Source: Candidatus Faecalibacterium intestinigallinarum (lineage in GTDB: Bacteria > Bacillota > Clostridia > Oscillospirales > Ruminococcaceae). From it: a stretch of DNA of 53,560 nucleotides. The position numbers and the translations under genes were made by a program. A model generated the notes under the pieces. The model saw only the letters and a list, made by a program, of their open reading frames with translations, was not told where the DNA came from and did not search any database. Below are positions 8,354 through 19,505 of this stretch, in pieces; position 1 is the first letter of the stretch, and every line of letters starts with the position of its first letter. The DNA is taken from NCBI GenBank assembly GCA_019113345.1, contig DXHQ01000048.1:1-53560 (forward strand), read 5' to 3'.

Positions 8354-8386
8354 ATTATATCACCAAAACTTTACAGTGAAAACTGT
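8354..8386 (-). promoter_or_regulatory. phoH operon promoter with palindrome over -35
   Basis: On the minus strand a perfect TATAAT (8354-8359) lies about 50 bases before phoH. At the expected -35 there is no good hexamer; instead a perfect inverted repeat ACAGT-N4-ACTGT (8373-8386) overlaps it. This looks like a promoter that depends on, or is blocked by, a regulator bound to the palindrome. Confidence 0.55.
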
Positions 8387-8466
8387 GAAATTTGCACAAA
8401 ATTATTCTCGCATAATGAAGCGCTTTTCCCTGTCCCGGGCCGGCGGGCAGGGACCATCCAAATCGC

Positions 8467-8495
8467 TTGACACCATCCGGCTTTTGTGCTACAAT
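8467..8495 (+). promoter_or_regulatory. tRNA-Thr promoter
   Basis: TTGACA (8467-8472), a 17-base spacer and TACAAT (8490-8495) form a near-consensus sigma-A promoter ending 23 bases before the tRNA. Confidence 0.85.
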
Positions 8496-8518
8496 AACTC
8501 CGTTGCATCTTGCAGCGT

Positions 8519-8594
8519 GCTACTGTGGCTCAGCCGGTAGAGCAGCTCACTCGTAATGAGCAGGTCGTCCGTTCGAATCGGATCAGTAGCTCCA
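8519..8594 (+). tRNA. tRNA-Thr (CGT)
   Basis: The sequence folds as a complete tRNA. The acceptor stem is GCTACTG/CAGTAGC, the anticodon arm is GCTCA-CTCGTAA-TGAGC with anticodon CGT, and the T arm contains TTCGAAT. The discriminator is T and CCA is encoded (8592-8594). The anticodon reads ACG, threonine. Confidence 0.95.
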
Positions 8595-8600
8595 GTTTGG

Positions 8601-8640
8601 AAAAGCCCCGAGGCCGTTTTCAGCGGCTTCGGGGCTTTTT
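8601..8640. terminator. Bidirectional terminator after tRNA-Thr
   Basis: The hairpin AAAAGCCCCGAGGCCG ... GCGGCTTCGGGGCTTTTT ends in five Ts on the plus strand and has four As on its left side. It terminates the tRNA and probably also the convergent ylbJ-like gene. Confidence 0.85.
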
Positions 8641-8642
8641 GG

Positions 8643-9695
8643 TTACGGGCCGTCCGGGCCCTGTGCAAGGCGGCTGAGCTGGCAGAGGACCAGGCAGCAG
8701 CCAAAAAAGGCCAGCAGGGCGCAGTCGGGCGGGACCCGGCGCAGGACGGCCGGCACGGGATGCAGCGCCGCCGCAGCCGGGGCGGCGCCGCCCGGCAGCC
8801 AGAGCAGCAGCCGGAACAGGGCCAGCGACAGCGGCAGGTGGAGCGCCCGCGCCGCCAGCAGCGGCCGGAAGGAAACATCGGGCGGGCAGATGGTCCGCAC
8901 CTGCAAAAGGACCGACAGCCCCTGCCAGCTGACGGCCCCGCAGCACAGCCAGCTGGCCCACCGGCCCGCGCGGGACGCGAGGTCGCAGCCGGAGGCCACC
9001 TCCAGCAGCAGGGCGGCGGGCAGGCCGAGGGCCGGCAGCGCCGCGCCCAGACCCCCGGCCAGCAGCCGGAAATAGAGGATGAACCCGCACAATTTGCAGT
9101 AGGTCAAGGCGGCGTCGGCGATGACGCCGTCCAGCCGCAGAGGCGCTTCGCCGGCCGGCGGGGCGGCGAGGTTGGCGGGGGCCGGTTCGGCCGGCCCGTG
9201 CAGCCGGCTGAGAAGGGCGGCCGAGAGCAGCCCGGCCGCCGCCTGTGCCGCAAAGAGGCGCACCCCCGCCCCGGCGCTGCCCAGCATTCCCTCGCCCACC
9301 GTCAGGATGACGAAGGAGGGTCCCGAGCAGATGCAGGCGGGCAGCAGGTCCGCGGCCTCCCGCGGGGAGAGTTTGCCGGCCCGGACGGCCTGGGCCGCGG
9401 CGTTGGCGGCCGGCGCAAAGCCACCCACAAGACCCATCAGCAGGACGTCGCCGGCCGCAGGCGCGCGGACTCCCGCCAAACGGGCGGCCGGGCGCAGCAG
9501 CGCCCCCAGCAGCTCTCCGCCGCCGCTGCGCACCAGCAGGGTGGAGACGATCAGGAACGGAAAGAGAGACAGCAGCAGCGGCCCGCCGCAAAGGGCCAGC
9601 CCCTCCCGCAGGGCGCGGGCGCAGGCTTCCGGCGCGGCAAAGGGCAGCGCCGCCGTCAGCAGCGCAAGCAGGAGCAAACCAAAGCGGCGATACAT
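8643..9695 (-). CDS. ylbJ: YlbJ-like sporulation membrane protein
   Basis: A 350-aa polytopic membrane protein of the nucleoside-recognition (Gate) group resembling YlbJ, which in Bacillus is needed for spore cortex formation. It starts MYRRFGLLLLALLTAALPFA and has about eight hydrophobic segments, with the conserved LLMGLVGGFAPAANAA near residue 87 and PACICSGPSFV near 117. The ATG at 9695 follows GGGGG at the right distance; a further upstream ATG would lie in the leader of yqfC. It is divergent from the yqfCD pair, which strengthens a sporulation link, but family members also occur in non-sporulating species. Confidence 0.75.
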   Translation of the reverse strand: MYRRFGLLLLALLTAALPFAAPEACARALREGLALCGGPLLLSLFPFLIVSTLLVRSGGGELLGALLRPAARLAGVRAPAAGDVLLMGLVGGFAPAANAAAQAVRAGKLSPREAADLLPACICSGPSFVILTVGEGMLGSAGAGVRLFAAQAAAGLLSAALLSRLHGPAEPAPANLAAPPAGEAPLRLDGVIADAALTYCKLCGFILYFRLLAGGLGAALPALGLPAALLLEVASGCDLASRAGRWASWLCCGAVSWQGLSVLLQVRTICPPDVSFRPLLAARALHLPLSLALFRLLLWLPGGAAPAAAALHPVPAVLRRVPPDCALLAFFGCCLVLCQLSRLAQGPDGP

Positions 9696-9766
9696 AAGCA
9701 GACCCCCTGCTTCCATATATATGGACAGAAGCGGCGCACCATGCCGGGCCGACGGGAGGGGAAACG

Positions 9767-10057
9767 ATGCCAAAGCAACGCAAACGGCGGCTGACGCCGC
9801 GCAGCTGGCTGGGGCTGCTGTTCCGTCAGCCTCCCGCCGGGATGTACCGCCGGCCGGCCGTCTACATGACCGGTTCCCAGATGGAGATCGAGCATTTCCG
9901 GCAGATCCGCACCTACGATGAGAGCAAACTCTGTCTTGAATGGCAGGGCGGCGCCCTGACCGTCTACGGAGACGGGATGCGCATCCTCTCCCTGACCGCC
10001 CACCGGATCACCCTGCAGGGGCGGTTTGTGCGGACCGACTTTTCGGACAGCGTCTGA
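9767..10057 (+). CDS. yqfC: Sporulation protein YqfC
   Basis: YqfC belongs to the YabP/YqfC family of small sporulation proteins and is made in the mother cell in Bacillus. The 96-aa product has a basic N-terminus and the family pattern VYMTGSQMEIEHFRQIRTYD followed by glycine-turn beta strands (LTVYGDGMRILSL, ITLQGRF). GGGAGGGGAAACG precedes the ATG. It is followed after 18 bases by yqfD, the usual pair. Confidence 0.9.
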   Translation: MPKQRKRRLTPRSWLGLLFRQPPAGMYRRPAVYMTGSQMEIEHFRQIRTYDESKLCLEWQGGALTVYGDGMRILSLTAHRITLQGRFVRTDFSDSV

Positions 10058-10075
10058 GCGGAAGGAGGCGGCCGG

Positions 10076-11221
10076 ATGGAGGCTGTACAGCTCTGGGCCG
10101 GGGTCAGTTTTTCGGCCCGCGGCGGCCATACCGAGGGCCTGCTCAACGATGCGGCCGGCGCAGGGCTGCAGCTGGCGGCCGTCGTCCCCCGGCCCGGCGG
10201 CTTTGACGGGCGCTGCGCCGCCTGGCGCTACCGGAAGCTGGCCGCCCTGGCCCGCCGGCGGCGGGTGCGGCTGCGGGTCCGGCAGCGGCGGGGGGCGTTC
10301 TTCGGGCTGCGGCCCCTGCTGCTGCGGCGTGGGCTGTGGGCAGGTCTGGTCCTGTTTCTGCCCCTGCTGCTCTGGAGCCGGGGGCTGGTCTGGGCCGTCG
10401 CCTACACCGGCCTGACCCCCGGCCAGCAGGCCCGGGCAGCGGCCGTCCTGCGGGAGAGCGCCGGCCTCGAGCCGGGGGCCCGCGTCACCCGGGAAGCCCT
10501 GGCCGCCGGCGAGTACGCCCTGCTCCAAAGCGGGGAGTTCTCCTGGGCCAGTGTCAACTTTTTCGGCGGCCGGCTGGAGGTGGAGGCCGCCGCTGCAAAG
10601 CCGGCCCCCACCCTCTTTTCGGGCAAATGGCAGACCATCTGCGCCCGGACCGGGGGGCTCGTCACCGCGGTCGACCTCAAGAGCGGCACCGCTCTGGTGG
10701 AGCCGGGCCAGCAGGTGGAGACCGGGCAGCCCCTCATCGGCACCGCCCGCACCGAGCGGGACGGCACCCCCATCTTTGCGCCGGCGGCCGGCACCGTGAC
10801 CGCCCGGTTCGAGTGGTCCGCCTCCTGCGAGCAGCCCCTTGCGGTGGAAGCGCCCCTGCTGACCGGCGGACGGGCCGTCCGGCTGCGGCTCTCCTGCGGG
10901 GGGCTGGATCTGGCCCTGCCGCGCTGGGGCTCCGCCGGCGGGGAGAGCGCCGGAGTCACCCGGCACACCCAGCTGGAACTGTGGGGCCTGCCTCTGCCGG
11001 TCGCCGTCGAGGAGACGACCTTCTATGCCCGCCGGACCGGCACAGCCGCCTATCCCGACGATCTGGCCCTCGCCATGGCCCGCCTGACCTGCCTGCGCGC
11101 CCTCGAGGCAGAGTGGCCGGACGCCGTCATCGCCGCCCAGAAGGAGACGGTCGAGATGCGCGCCGGCAGCCTGCACTATGCCGTCACCTACACCCTGCTG
11201 GGCGATATCGCCGGCGGGTAA
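10076..11221 (+). CDS. yqfD: Sporulation protein YqfD
   Basis: YqfD is a membrane protein of unknown biochemical role needed for efficient sporulation; here it is 381 aa, near the family norm. A soluble N-terminal part of about 80 residues contains the DGRCAAWRYRKLAAL-like segment. It is followed by a positively charged stretch, one membrane helix at about 86-110 and a large extracytoplasmic C-terminal domain with a basic-residue-poor beta-rich sequence. AAGGAGG precedes the ATG. It is cotranscribed with yqfC and ends at a strong terminator shared with hslO. Confidence 0.9.
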   Translation: MEAVQLWAGVSFSARGGHTEGLLNDAAGAGLQLAAVVPRPGGFDGRCAAWRYRKLAALARRRRVRLRVRQRRGAFFGLRPLLLRRGLWAGLVLFLPLLLWSRGLVWAVAYTGLTPGQQARAAAVLRESAGLEPGARVTREALAAGEYALLQSGEFSWASVNFFGGRLEVEAAAAKPAPTLFSGKWQTICARTGGLVTAVDLKSGTALVEPGQQVETGQPLIGTARTERDGTPIFAPAAGTVTARFEWSASCEQPLAVEAPLLTGGRAVRLRLSCGGLDLALPRWGSAGGESAGVTRHTQLELWGLPLPVAVEETTFYARRTGTAAYPDDLALAMARLTCLRALEAEWPDAVIAAQKETVEMRAGSLHYAVTYTLLGDIAGG

Positions 11222-11226
11222 AGCGC

Positions 11227-11270
11227 AAAAAGCCCTGCCCTTCCGGATATTCCGGAGGGGCGGGGCTTTT
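11227..11270. terminator. Bidirectional terminator between yqfD and hslO
   Basis: A long hairpin (AAAAGCCCTGCCC with GGGCGGGGCTTTT) is flanked by As on one side and Ts on the other, placed between two convergent genes. Confidence 0.85.
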
Positions 11271-11284
11271 CCGGTCTGATGGGC

Positions 11285-12166
11285 TCAGGCCTGCGCGGGC
11301 AGCTCCTTTAAGAGCTTGTTGAGATCGAACTCGTATTTTGCGTGGCAGAAATGGCAGACCACCTCGCAGTGCGGGTCCTCGTCCCGGAGCTTTTCCAGCT
11401 CCTTGCGGCCGAGGCTGAGCAGCATCTCCCGGGTGCGCTCCCGGCTGCAGTCGCAGCGGTAGGCCACTTCGCGGCTGTCCAGCACCGAGGGCGCAAAGCC
11501 GTCCAGCGCCTTTTCCATCATGTCTTTGGGGCCGAGGCCGCTGCGCAGCATCTCGGTGACCGACGGCATGGCGGCGATGTTCTGTTCCAGCCGGGTGATC
11601 TCGGCGTCGGTCGCGCCCGGCAGCAGCTGGACCAGGTAGCCGCCGGCGCAGTGGATGGTCAGGTCGGGGTCGACCAGCACCCCCAGGGCGCAGACGGTGG
11701 GGATCTGCTCGCTGTAGGCGTAGTAGGCGGTCAGGTCCTCGGCGATCTCGCCCGAGACCAGGGGCACCTGCCCCACCGTCGGCTCCTTCTGGAGGCGGTT
11801 GTCCCGGATGACGGTCAGCACGCCGTCCTTGCCGACCGCGCCGCCCACGTCCAGATGGCCGTCGGCGCGGGGCGGCAGCTCGACCAGCGGGTGGTCGATG
11901 CAGCCCTTGACGTTGCCGGTGCCGTCGGTGCAGGCGATCAGCAGGCCGGCCGGGCCGCCGCCGTTCACCCGCAGAGTGATGCTGTCCCGGTCGTCCTTCA
12001 GCATCGAGCCCATCAGGGCCGCGCCGGTCAAAAGCCGGCCCAGCGCCGCGCTGCAGGTGGCGGTTGTGGTGTGAAGTTCTTCTGCTTTACAGACAATATC
12101 TGTCGAATCTACGCCGCAAAATACAATGCCGCCGTTGTCGGACAGGCCGCGGATCAGTCTAGCCAT
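11285..12166 (-). CDS. hslO: Redox-regulated chaperone Hsp33
   Basis: Hsp33 is a cytosolic holdase switched on by oxidation of a zinc-bound cysteine cluster. The 293-aa protein starts MARLIRGLSDNGGI and has the substrate-binding N-terminal domain. The C-terminal zinc module has Cys-Asp-Cys (YRCDCSRER) near residue 240 and CHFC near 271, the expected CxC...CxxC arrangement. The ATG at 12166 follows GGAAGGAG; the longer frame upstream is inside the methyltransferase gene, whose stop overlaps this start by eight bases, indicating translational coupling. Confidence 0.95.
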   Translation of the reverse strand: MARLIRGLSDNGGIVFCGVDSTDIVCKAEELHTTTATCSAALGRLLTGAALMGSMLKDDRDSITLRVNGGGPAGLLIACTDGTGNVKGCIDHPLVELPPRADGHLDVGGAVGKDGVLTVIRDNRLQKEPTVGQVPLVSGEIAEDLTAYYAYSEQIPTVCALGVLVDPDLTIHCAGGYLVQLLPGATDAEITRLEQNIAAMPSVTEMLRSGLGPKDMMEKALDGFAPSVLDSREVAYRCDCSRERTREMLLSLGRKELEKLRDEDPHCEVVCHFCHAKYEFDLNKLLKELPAQA

Positions 12167-12920
12167 GCTTTTCTCCTTCCAGCTGTGTGTAGTTCTTGAC
12201 CGCACAGAAAAAATACCGCTCGCTCGTCTCGGTCAGCGGGCCGAAGCTCTCGCCGTCGCAGACCGACTCAAGGGTAAAGCCGTGCCGCTCCAGCGCGGCG
12301 CGGACCTCTTCCAGCGTATAGGTATACTCGCAGAATTCCTCGTGGAACGTCTCGCCGTTCTCCCGGTCGGTGATGTCCAGTGCGATCCGCACCCGGCGGC
12401 CGCCCTCTTCGAGGCGGTTGCGCCAGACGCAGCCGGCGTCCTCCCCCTCCAGGGTGAAGGTGTTGTCTCCCAGCACTTCCCGGTGCTTGTAGGGAGTGTT
12501 CATGTCGAACAGCAGCACCCCGCCCTTTTCCATAAAGAAGCCGGCGTTGGCAATGGTCTTGTCCAGCGCGGGCAGATGGTTGAAGGTGTCGAAGGTGGAC
12601 ACCGCCCCCCGGATGGTGCCGTAGAGGTCAAGGCTGCACAGGTCCTGCTCCAGCAGCAGCAGCCGGCCGGTCAGCGCGAGCTGGTCGGCCTTGTCCCGGA
12701 CGACGCAGAGCATCTCCTCCGACTGGTCGATGGCGATCATGTCGTACCCCGCCTGGGCCAGCATCAAGGTCAGCTCGCCGGTGCCGCAGCCGAGGTCGGC
12801 CAGGATGCCGTCCCGGATGCCGTGGGCGTCCAGCTCGGCCTTGACGTGGCTGTACAGAGCGTCGTAGTCGGCGTCCCCGTTCAGGGCGTCGTAAAAATAG
12901 GCAAACTCGTTATACGCCAT
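12159..12920 (-). CDS. Class I SAM-dependent methyltransferase
   Basis: A 253-aa methyltransferase. The SAM-binding motif I is DLGCGTGELTLMLA near residue 43, with the acidic residue IAIDQSEEML at the end of the second strand near 64. Substrate is unknown; the family (Methyltransf_25/UbiE-like) is broad and includes small-molecule and tRNA enzymes. The start overlaps the end of engB by 11 bases and the stop overlaps hslO, so it sits inside a tightly packed lon-engB-MT-hslO operon. Confidence 0.85.
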   Translation of the reverse strand: MAYNEFAYFYDALNGDADYDALYSHVKAELDAHGIRDGILADLGCGTGELTLMLAQAGYDMIAIDQSEEMLCVVRDKADQLALTGRLLLLEQDLCSLDLYGTIRGAVSTFDTFNHLPALDKTIANAGFFMEKGGVLLFDMNTPYKHREVLGDNTFTLEGEDAGCVWRNRLEEGGRRVRIALDITDRENGETFHEEFCEYTYTLEEVRAALERHGFTLESVCDGESFGPLTETSERYFFCAVKNYTQLEGEKHG

Positions 12921-13515
12921 CGGCCTGCGCCCCGCTTTCCGCGGCCTTGTCCAGGATGGCCTGCAGTTCGGCCACGCCGTAGCCGCTCTCAGCGCTGGTC
13001 AACACCACCGCCCGGCAGCCGAAGGGCCGGACGGCCTCTTCAAAGGCCCGCCGAGTCTCTTCCAGCTGGCTCTTTTTCAGCTTGTCGGCCTTGGTCAGGG
13101 CCACCACATAGGGGATACGGTGGTAGTGCAGATAGCGCAGCATCTGGACGTCGTCGGCCCCGATGTCGTGCCGGCAGTCGATCAGCTGGACCAGCAGGGT
13201 GTGGTTGCGCCGCGCGCCGAAATAGCTGTTGATGAGATCGTCCCACCGCTGACGGTCGGCGTTGCTCACCTTGGCGTAGCCGTAGCCGGGCAGGTCGACG
13301 AAATAGCAGCCGTCCACCTCATAAAAGTTGATGGTGGCCGTCTTGCCCGGCGTGCTGGACACCCGGGCCAGGTTCTTGCGGTTGCACAGCTTATTGATCA
13401 GGCTGGATTTGCCCACGTTGGACCGGCCCGAAAAGCTGATCTCGGGCCGGCCGCTTTCGGGCAGCTGGCTGGAAATGCCGTAGCTTGCCAGAAAGGCCGC
13501 TTTGTTGTAGTTCAT
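12910..13515 (-). CDS. engB: Ribosome biogenesis GTPase EngB/YsxC
   Basis: EngB (YsxC/YihA) is an essential GTPase in 50S subunit assembly. The 201-aa protein has G1 GRSNVGKS (residues 30-37), the G2 threonine in STPGKT, G3 DLPGYG near 73 and G4 TKAD near 140. GGAGAGAAG precedes the ATG. It follows lon by 21 bases, a conserved Firmicutes neighbourhood. Confidence 0.96.
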   Translation of the reverse strand: MNYNKAAFLASYGISSQLPESGRPEISFSGRSNVGKSSLINKLCNRKNLARVSSTPGKTATINFYEVDGCYFVDLPGYGYAKVSNADRQRWDDLINSYFGARRNHTLLVQLIDCRHDIGADDVQMLRYLHYHRIPYVVALTKADKLKKSQLEETRRAFEEAVRPFGCRAVVLTSAESGYGVAELQAILDKAAESGAQADGV

Positions 13516-13536
13516 CTTCTCTCCTCACAGTTGCGG

Positions 13537-15990
<2,454 letters not shown>

Positions 15991-16076
15991 TGTGAACCTC
16001 CCACAGCCGGGCCCGGTCTTGGCGGGCGCGGCCTTTCTTCTCTCAGGCGGCAGGGCGCAGGCCCTGTTCCTGTGGT

Positions 16077-16105
16077 ATTATAGCGGGTCGCGGCGGCGGT
16101 TGCAA
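16077..16105 (-). promoter_or_regulatory. lon promoter
   Basis: On the minus strand TTGCAA (16100-16105), a 17-base GC-rich spacer and a perfect TATAAT (16077-16082) lie about 87 bases upstream of lon. Confidence 0.85.
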
Positions 16106-16171
16106 TGGGGCCCCCTGTTTTTGCCAGCGGGCCATGCCCGGGAACCGTTTCCATCCGCGGTCAGTTTCTTT

Positions 16172-16711
16172 TTACAGGGGGTGCCGCTCCCGGGTGCTGA
16201 AGCCGAGCTTTTCCAGCGCCGGCAGCAGCGCGCGCAGGATCATGGCGGTCAGCGCCCCCATCACCAGCCCCAGCACCAGCATGACCGGCGCATAGTAGAG
16301 GGAGAGGGACGAGGAGATGATGATCCCCGCGCCGATCAGCTGTCCCACATTGTGGGAGAAGGCCCCGCTCACCGACAGGATGAACCAGGTGGGCCGCCAG
16401 GGCAGCACATCATAGAGCAGCCACATCACCAGCAGCGAGAGCATCCCCCCGCACAGGGACAGAAAGCCGGCCGTCGGCCCCGACACCAGAAAGACGAACA
16501 GTGCCTTGAGCAGGTCGAGGATGAGGGCCTGCCGCACCCCCATAAAGAGCAGCGCGTACATGACGACGACGTTGGCCAGCCCCAGTTTCATCCCCGGCAG
16601 CAGGCCCGGAAAGGTCAGCGACCCCTCGATGAAGGAGAGGGCCATCGCCATGGCGAACAGCATCCCCGAAAGGGCGACCTGTTTGGCCTTGCTTGGTTGT
16701 TTGTTTGACAT
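16172..16711 (-). CDS. Gx transporter family / HepS-I-like membrane protein
   Basis: A 179-aa membrane protein with about five helices, of the family labelled heptaprenyl diphosphate synthase component I or Gx transporter. The signature region is FPGLLPGMKLGLANVVVMYA near residues 34-53, and the later GAFSHNVGQLIGA segment also matches. The family resembles ECF-type S components, so small-molecule uptake is likelier than prenyl synthesis, but this is inference. It lies 20 bases downstream of the ABC-F gene, probably in one operon with it and the HAD gene. Confidence 0.8.
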   Translation of the reverse strand: MSNKQPSKAKQVALSGMLFAMAMALSFIEGSLTFPGLLPGMKLGLANVVVMYALLFMGVRQALILDLLKALFVFLVSGPTAGFLSLCGGMLSLLVMWLLYDVLPWRPTWFILSVSGAFSHNVGQLIGAGIIISSSLSLYYAPVMLVLGLVMGALTAMILRALLPALEKLGFSTRERHPL

Positions 16712-16731
16712 GGACGGCCTCCTTTGGGGCG

Positions 16732-18642
16732 TCAGGCCCCGGCTTCCCCGCCGGCTTCGGACAGGGCGCGCTCGTACTGTTCCTGCTCTTCGACGGCGGC
16801 TTCCCAGGCGGCGAAGAGCTCTTCCTGATGGAAGCGCAGGTCCTCCAGCTCATCGCTCTTCTGGCGCAGCAGCTGGGGGTCGTTGTAGACCTCGGGGGAG
16901 TTGATCTCGTTGTCCAGCTCCACCTCCCGGGCGCCGCACCGCTCCATCTCCTCCTCGCAGGTCTTGATCCTGGCCCGCAGCTCAGCGCGGCGGCGGCGCT
17001 GTTCCTTGCCGTAGCCGGCTTTGGCGGTCTCGCTCTTTTCCTGCGCGGGGGCGGCGGGGGCCGCGCGGCCCATCAGGGCGTCGTAGCTGGGGTAGAGGGC
17101 GGCCTTGCCGTCCTCGAGATAGAGGATGGGGCAGGCCAGGCTGTTCATCAGATGGCGGTCGTGGGTGACCAGCAGCAGGGTGCCGGTGTAGGCCATCAGA
17201 GCCTCGGTCAGGTTCTCCCGGGTGTAGATGTCCAGGTGGTTGGTGGGCTCGTCCAAAAACAGCAGGTTGGGCCGCTCGAGGACGATCTCGGCAAAGCGCA
17301 GGCGGGCCAGCTCGCCGCCCGAGAGGGAGGCGCAGTCCTTAAAGACCGTCTCCCCCCGGAAGCCCAGCCGCGCCAGATGGCTGCGCACCTCCAGCTCGGT
17401 CATCTGGGGGTACTTGTCCCAGATGGCGTCGATGACCCGGCCCGCGCCGAGGCGGTGCTGCTGCTGTTCAAAGATGGAGGGCCGTGCCCCGGTGCCGAGG
17501 CGGACCATCCCGCCCGAGGGGCGGCGGCGTCCGTCCAGCACCTGCATCAGGGTGGACTTGCCCGCCCCGTTGGGCCCCGCGATGACCAGCCGCTGCCCGC
17601 GGCAGACGGTATGGGTGAAGGGCTCCAGCAGCACCCGGTCCCCGATGCGGATGGTCAGGTTCTTCATGATGACCAGCTCGTTCCAGGGCTCGACGTCGTA
17701 CTCGAAGCGGAAGCTGAGGCGGTTGGTCTCGTCCTTGGGCGCTTCGGTGATCTCCAGCTTTTCCAGCTGTTTGCGGCGGCTCTGGGCCATCTTGGTGGTG
17801 GAGGCCCGGACCAGGTTGCGGTCGATGTAGTCCTGCAGTTTTTCGGCCAGGGCGACGTCGGCGTCGTGCTGTTTCTGGCGCAGCGCGTCGGCCGCCTCCT
17901 TCTGGGGCAGATAGGCCGAAAAATTGCCCTTGTAGACGGTCATGGTCTGCCCCGCGACCTCCCAGATCTTGGTGCAGACGTTGTCGAGGAAGTACCGGTC
18001 GTGACTGACCACCATCACCGCGCCGGCGTAGGTCTTGAGGTAGGTCTCCAGCCACTCCATGGTGGCGAAGTCCAGGTGGTTGGTGGGCTCGTCCAGGATC
18101 AGGATGTCCGGCTTTTCCAGCAGCAGCTTTGCGATCCGCAGCCGGGTCAGCTCGCCCCCCGAAAGGACCCCCACATTCTTCTCCCAGGTGTTCTGGGCAA
18201 AGCCCATGCCGCTGAGCACCTTTTTGATGTTCACATCCATGTTGTAGCCGTCGGCGGCGTCCACCACCGCCTGCAGGGCGGCGTGCTGCTCCAGCAGCGC
18301 CGGGTCGCTGGGGCGCGCGGCCATCTTGCGCTCCACCACCTGCATCTGGGCCATGGCGTCCAGCACCGGCGCAAAGGTCGAGCGCATCTCGCCGTAGACA
18401 TCCAGCGTCGCGTCCAGTCTGGCGTTCTGGGCCAGATAGCCCACCGTGACACCGTGGGTCAGGCTGAACTCGCCGGTATAGTCGGTGTATTCACCGGTCA
18501 GGATCTTGAGCAGGGTCGTTTTGCCGGCGCCGTTCTGGCCCACAATGCCAATGCGGTCCTCCCGCTCGACGCTGGCCGTCACGTGTTCCAGCACGACCTT
18601 CTCCCCAAAGCTCTTGCCGATCTGTTCCAGGTTCAATAGCAT
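16732..18642 (-). CDS. ABC-F family ATPase
   Basis: ABC-F proteins are soluble twin-ATPase factors that act on ribosomes, in translation or antibiotic protection; they have no membrane domain. The 636-aa protein has two ATP-binding modules: Walker A GQNGAGKTT with LSGGELTRLR, and GPNGAGKST with LSGGELARLR. A charged linker of the +/- type lies between them and a C-terminal coiled coil follows (about 550-630). The ATG at 18642 follows GGGGA; a GTG 15 bases upstream is less well placed. The subgroup (Uup-like or other) cannot be decided by eye. Confidence 0.93.
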   Translation of the reverse strand: MLLNLEQIGKSFGEKVVLEHVTASVEREDRIGIVGQNGAGKTTLLKILTGEYTDYTGEFSLTHGVTVGYLAQNARLDATLDVYGEMRSTFAPVLDAMAQMQVVERKMAARPSDPALLEQHAALQAVVDAADGYNMDVNIKKVLSGMGFAQNTWEKNVGVLSGGELTRLRIAKLLLEKPDILILDEPTNHLDFATMEWLETYLKTYAGAVMVVSHDRYFLDNVCTKIWEVAGQTMTVYKGNFSAYLPQKEAADALRQKQHDADVALAEKLQDYIDRNLVRASTTKMAQSRRKQLEKLEITEAPKDETNRLSFRFEYDVEPWNELVIMKNLTIRIGDRVLLEPFTHTVCRGQRLVIAGPNGAGKSTLMQVLDGRRRPSGGMVRLGTGARPSIFEQQQHRLGAGRVIDAIWDKYPQMTELEVRSHLARLGFRGETVFKDCASLSGGELARLRFAEIVLERPNLLFLDEPTNHLDIYTRENLTEALMAYTGTLLLVTHDRHLMNSLACPILYLEDGKAALYPSYDALMGRAAPAAPAQEKSETAKAGYGKEQRRRRAELRARIKTCEEEMERCGAREVELDNEINSPEVYNDPQLLRQKSDELEDLRFHQEELFAAWEAAVEEQEQYERALSEAGGEAGA

Positions 18643-18669
18643 ACTTTTTCCCCACACTTGCAGTCAGGC

Positions 18670-19410
18670 TCAGATCTGATGCCGCCGGTTCTTCATCCCC
18701 ACCCGGGCCAGCTCGTCCGATTCCATCACGATGGGATAGAGCTGTTCGAGGGAGTCGATCTCATAGGTCGGGCAGACCTGGCCCGGGTTTTCGATGTGAT
18801 TGCGGTTGAGCCAGCAGGTGTCCAGCCCGGCGTTGATGCCGCCCTGGATGTCGCTGCTCAGGCTGTCCCCCACCACCAGGACATGGTCGCGGTTTTCCAC
18901 CCCCAGCGTCCGCAGGGCGGTGTCAAAGATCTTGCGGTTGGGCTTTTCGCTCTCCGACTGCTCCGAGACAAAGACCTCCTCCATAAAGGCGGCCACCCCC
19001 GACTCCTTGACCCGGCGGCTCTGCACCTTGTCAAACCCGTTGGTGACGATGGCCATGGTGGCCACCTCGGCCAGCTCATGGAGGACGTCCAGCACATTGC
19101 CGGGCATCAGGTCGGGATGGGTGGACAGCTGGTTGAGATAATAGCGGTTCATCTCGGCGCCGTTGCCCGCCGCGCCGATCTCCTTCAAAAAGCGGGTGAA
19201 CCGCTCGTTCACCAGCTTTTCGCGGCGGATCTGTCCCTTTTCCAGCTGCCGCCACAGCCCTTCGTTGATGGCGCGGTACCGTTCCACCGTCTCGTTCGAG
19301 GGCTCGATGCCGTACTGGGTCAGGGTCTCGGCCAGGGCCTTGCGCTCGGCCGCGTCAAAATCGAGCAGCGTGTTGTCTGCGTCGAACAGGATGCAATAGT
19401 ATTTTGCCAT
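18670..19410 (-). CDS. YjjG-like HAD phosphatase
   Basis: A 246-aa HAD-superfamily phosphatase resembling YjjG-type noncanonical pyrimidine nucleotidases, which clear odd nucleoside monophosphates. Motif I is ILFDADNTLLDFD at residues 6-18, motif II IVTNG near 115 and motif IV VVGDSLSSDIQGG near 183. The ATG at 19410 follows GAGGGAAAG. The ABC-F gene follows after 27 bases in the same direction. A specific substrate cannot be assigned from sequence. Confidence 0.85.
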   Translation of the reverse strand: MAKYYCILFDADNTLLDFDAAERKALAETLTQYGIEPSNETVERYRAINEGLWRQLEKGQIRREKLVNERFTRFLKEIGAAGNGAEMNRYYLNQLSTHPDLMPGNVLDVLHELAEVATMAIVTNGFDKVQSRRVKESGVAAFMEEVFVSEQSESEKPNRKIFDTALRTLGVENRDHVLVVGDSLSSDIQGGINAGLDTCWLNRNHIENPGQVCPTYEIDSLEQLYPIVMESDELARVGMKNRRHQI

Positions 19411-19466
19411 GGATCTTTCCCTCTTTCGCCTTTCCAATCATCCAAAAACGTTCTGTTCCGTGTACA

Positions 19467-19499
19467 AGACAAAGCCAGCCCCGCCCGCGCAGAGCTGGC
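19467..19499 (-). terminator. Terminator after the small 84-aa gene
   Basis: On the minus strand a GCCAGC/GCTGGC hairpin with a GC-rich loop is followed by TTTGTCTT, shortly past the stop of the gene at 19506. Confidence 0.5.
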
Positions 19500-19505
19500 C
19501 CTTGT

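Noticed and set aside
8489-8878. Minus-strand frame across tRNA-Thr
   Set aside because: It runs through a structural RNA gene and a terminator.
16693-18639. 648-codon frame opposite the ABC-F gene
   Set aside because: Composition typical of antisense frames, no ribosome binding site and no domain.
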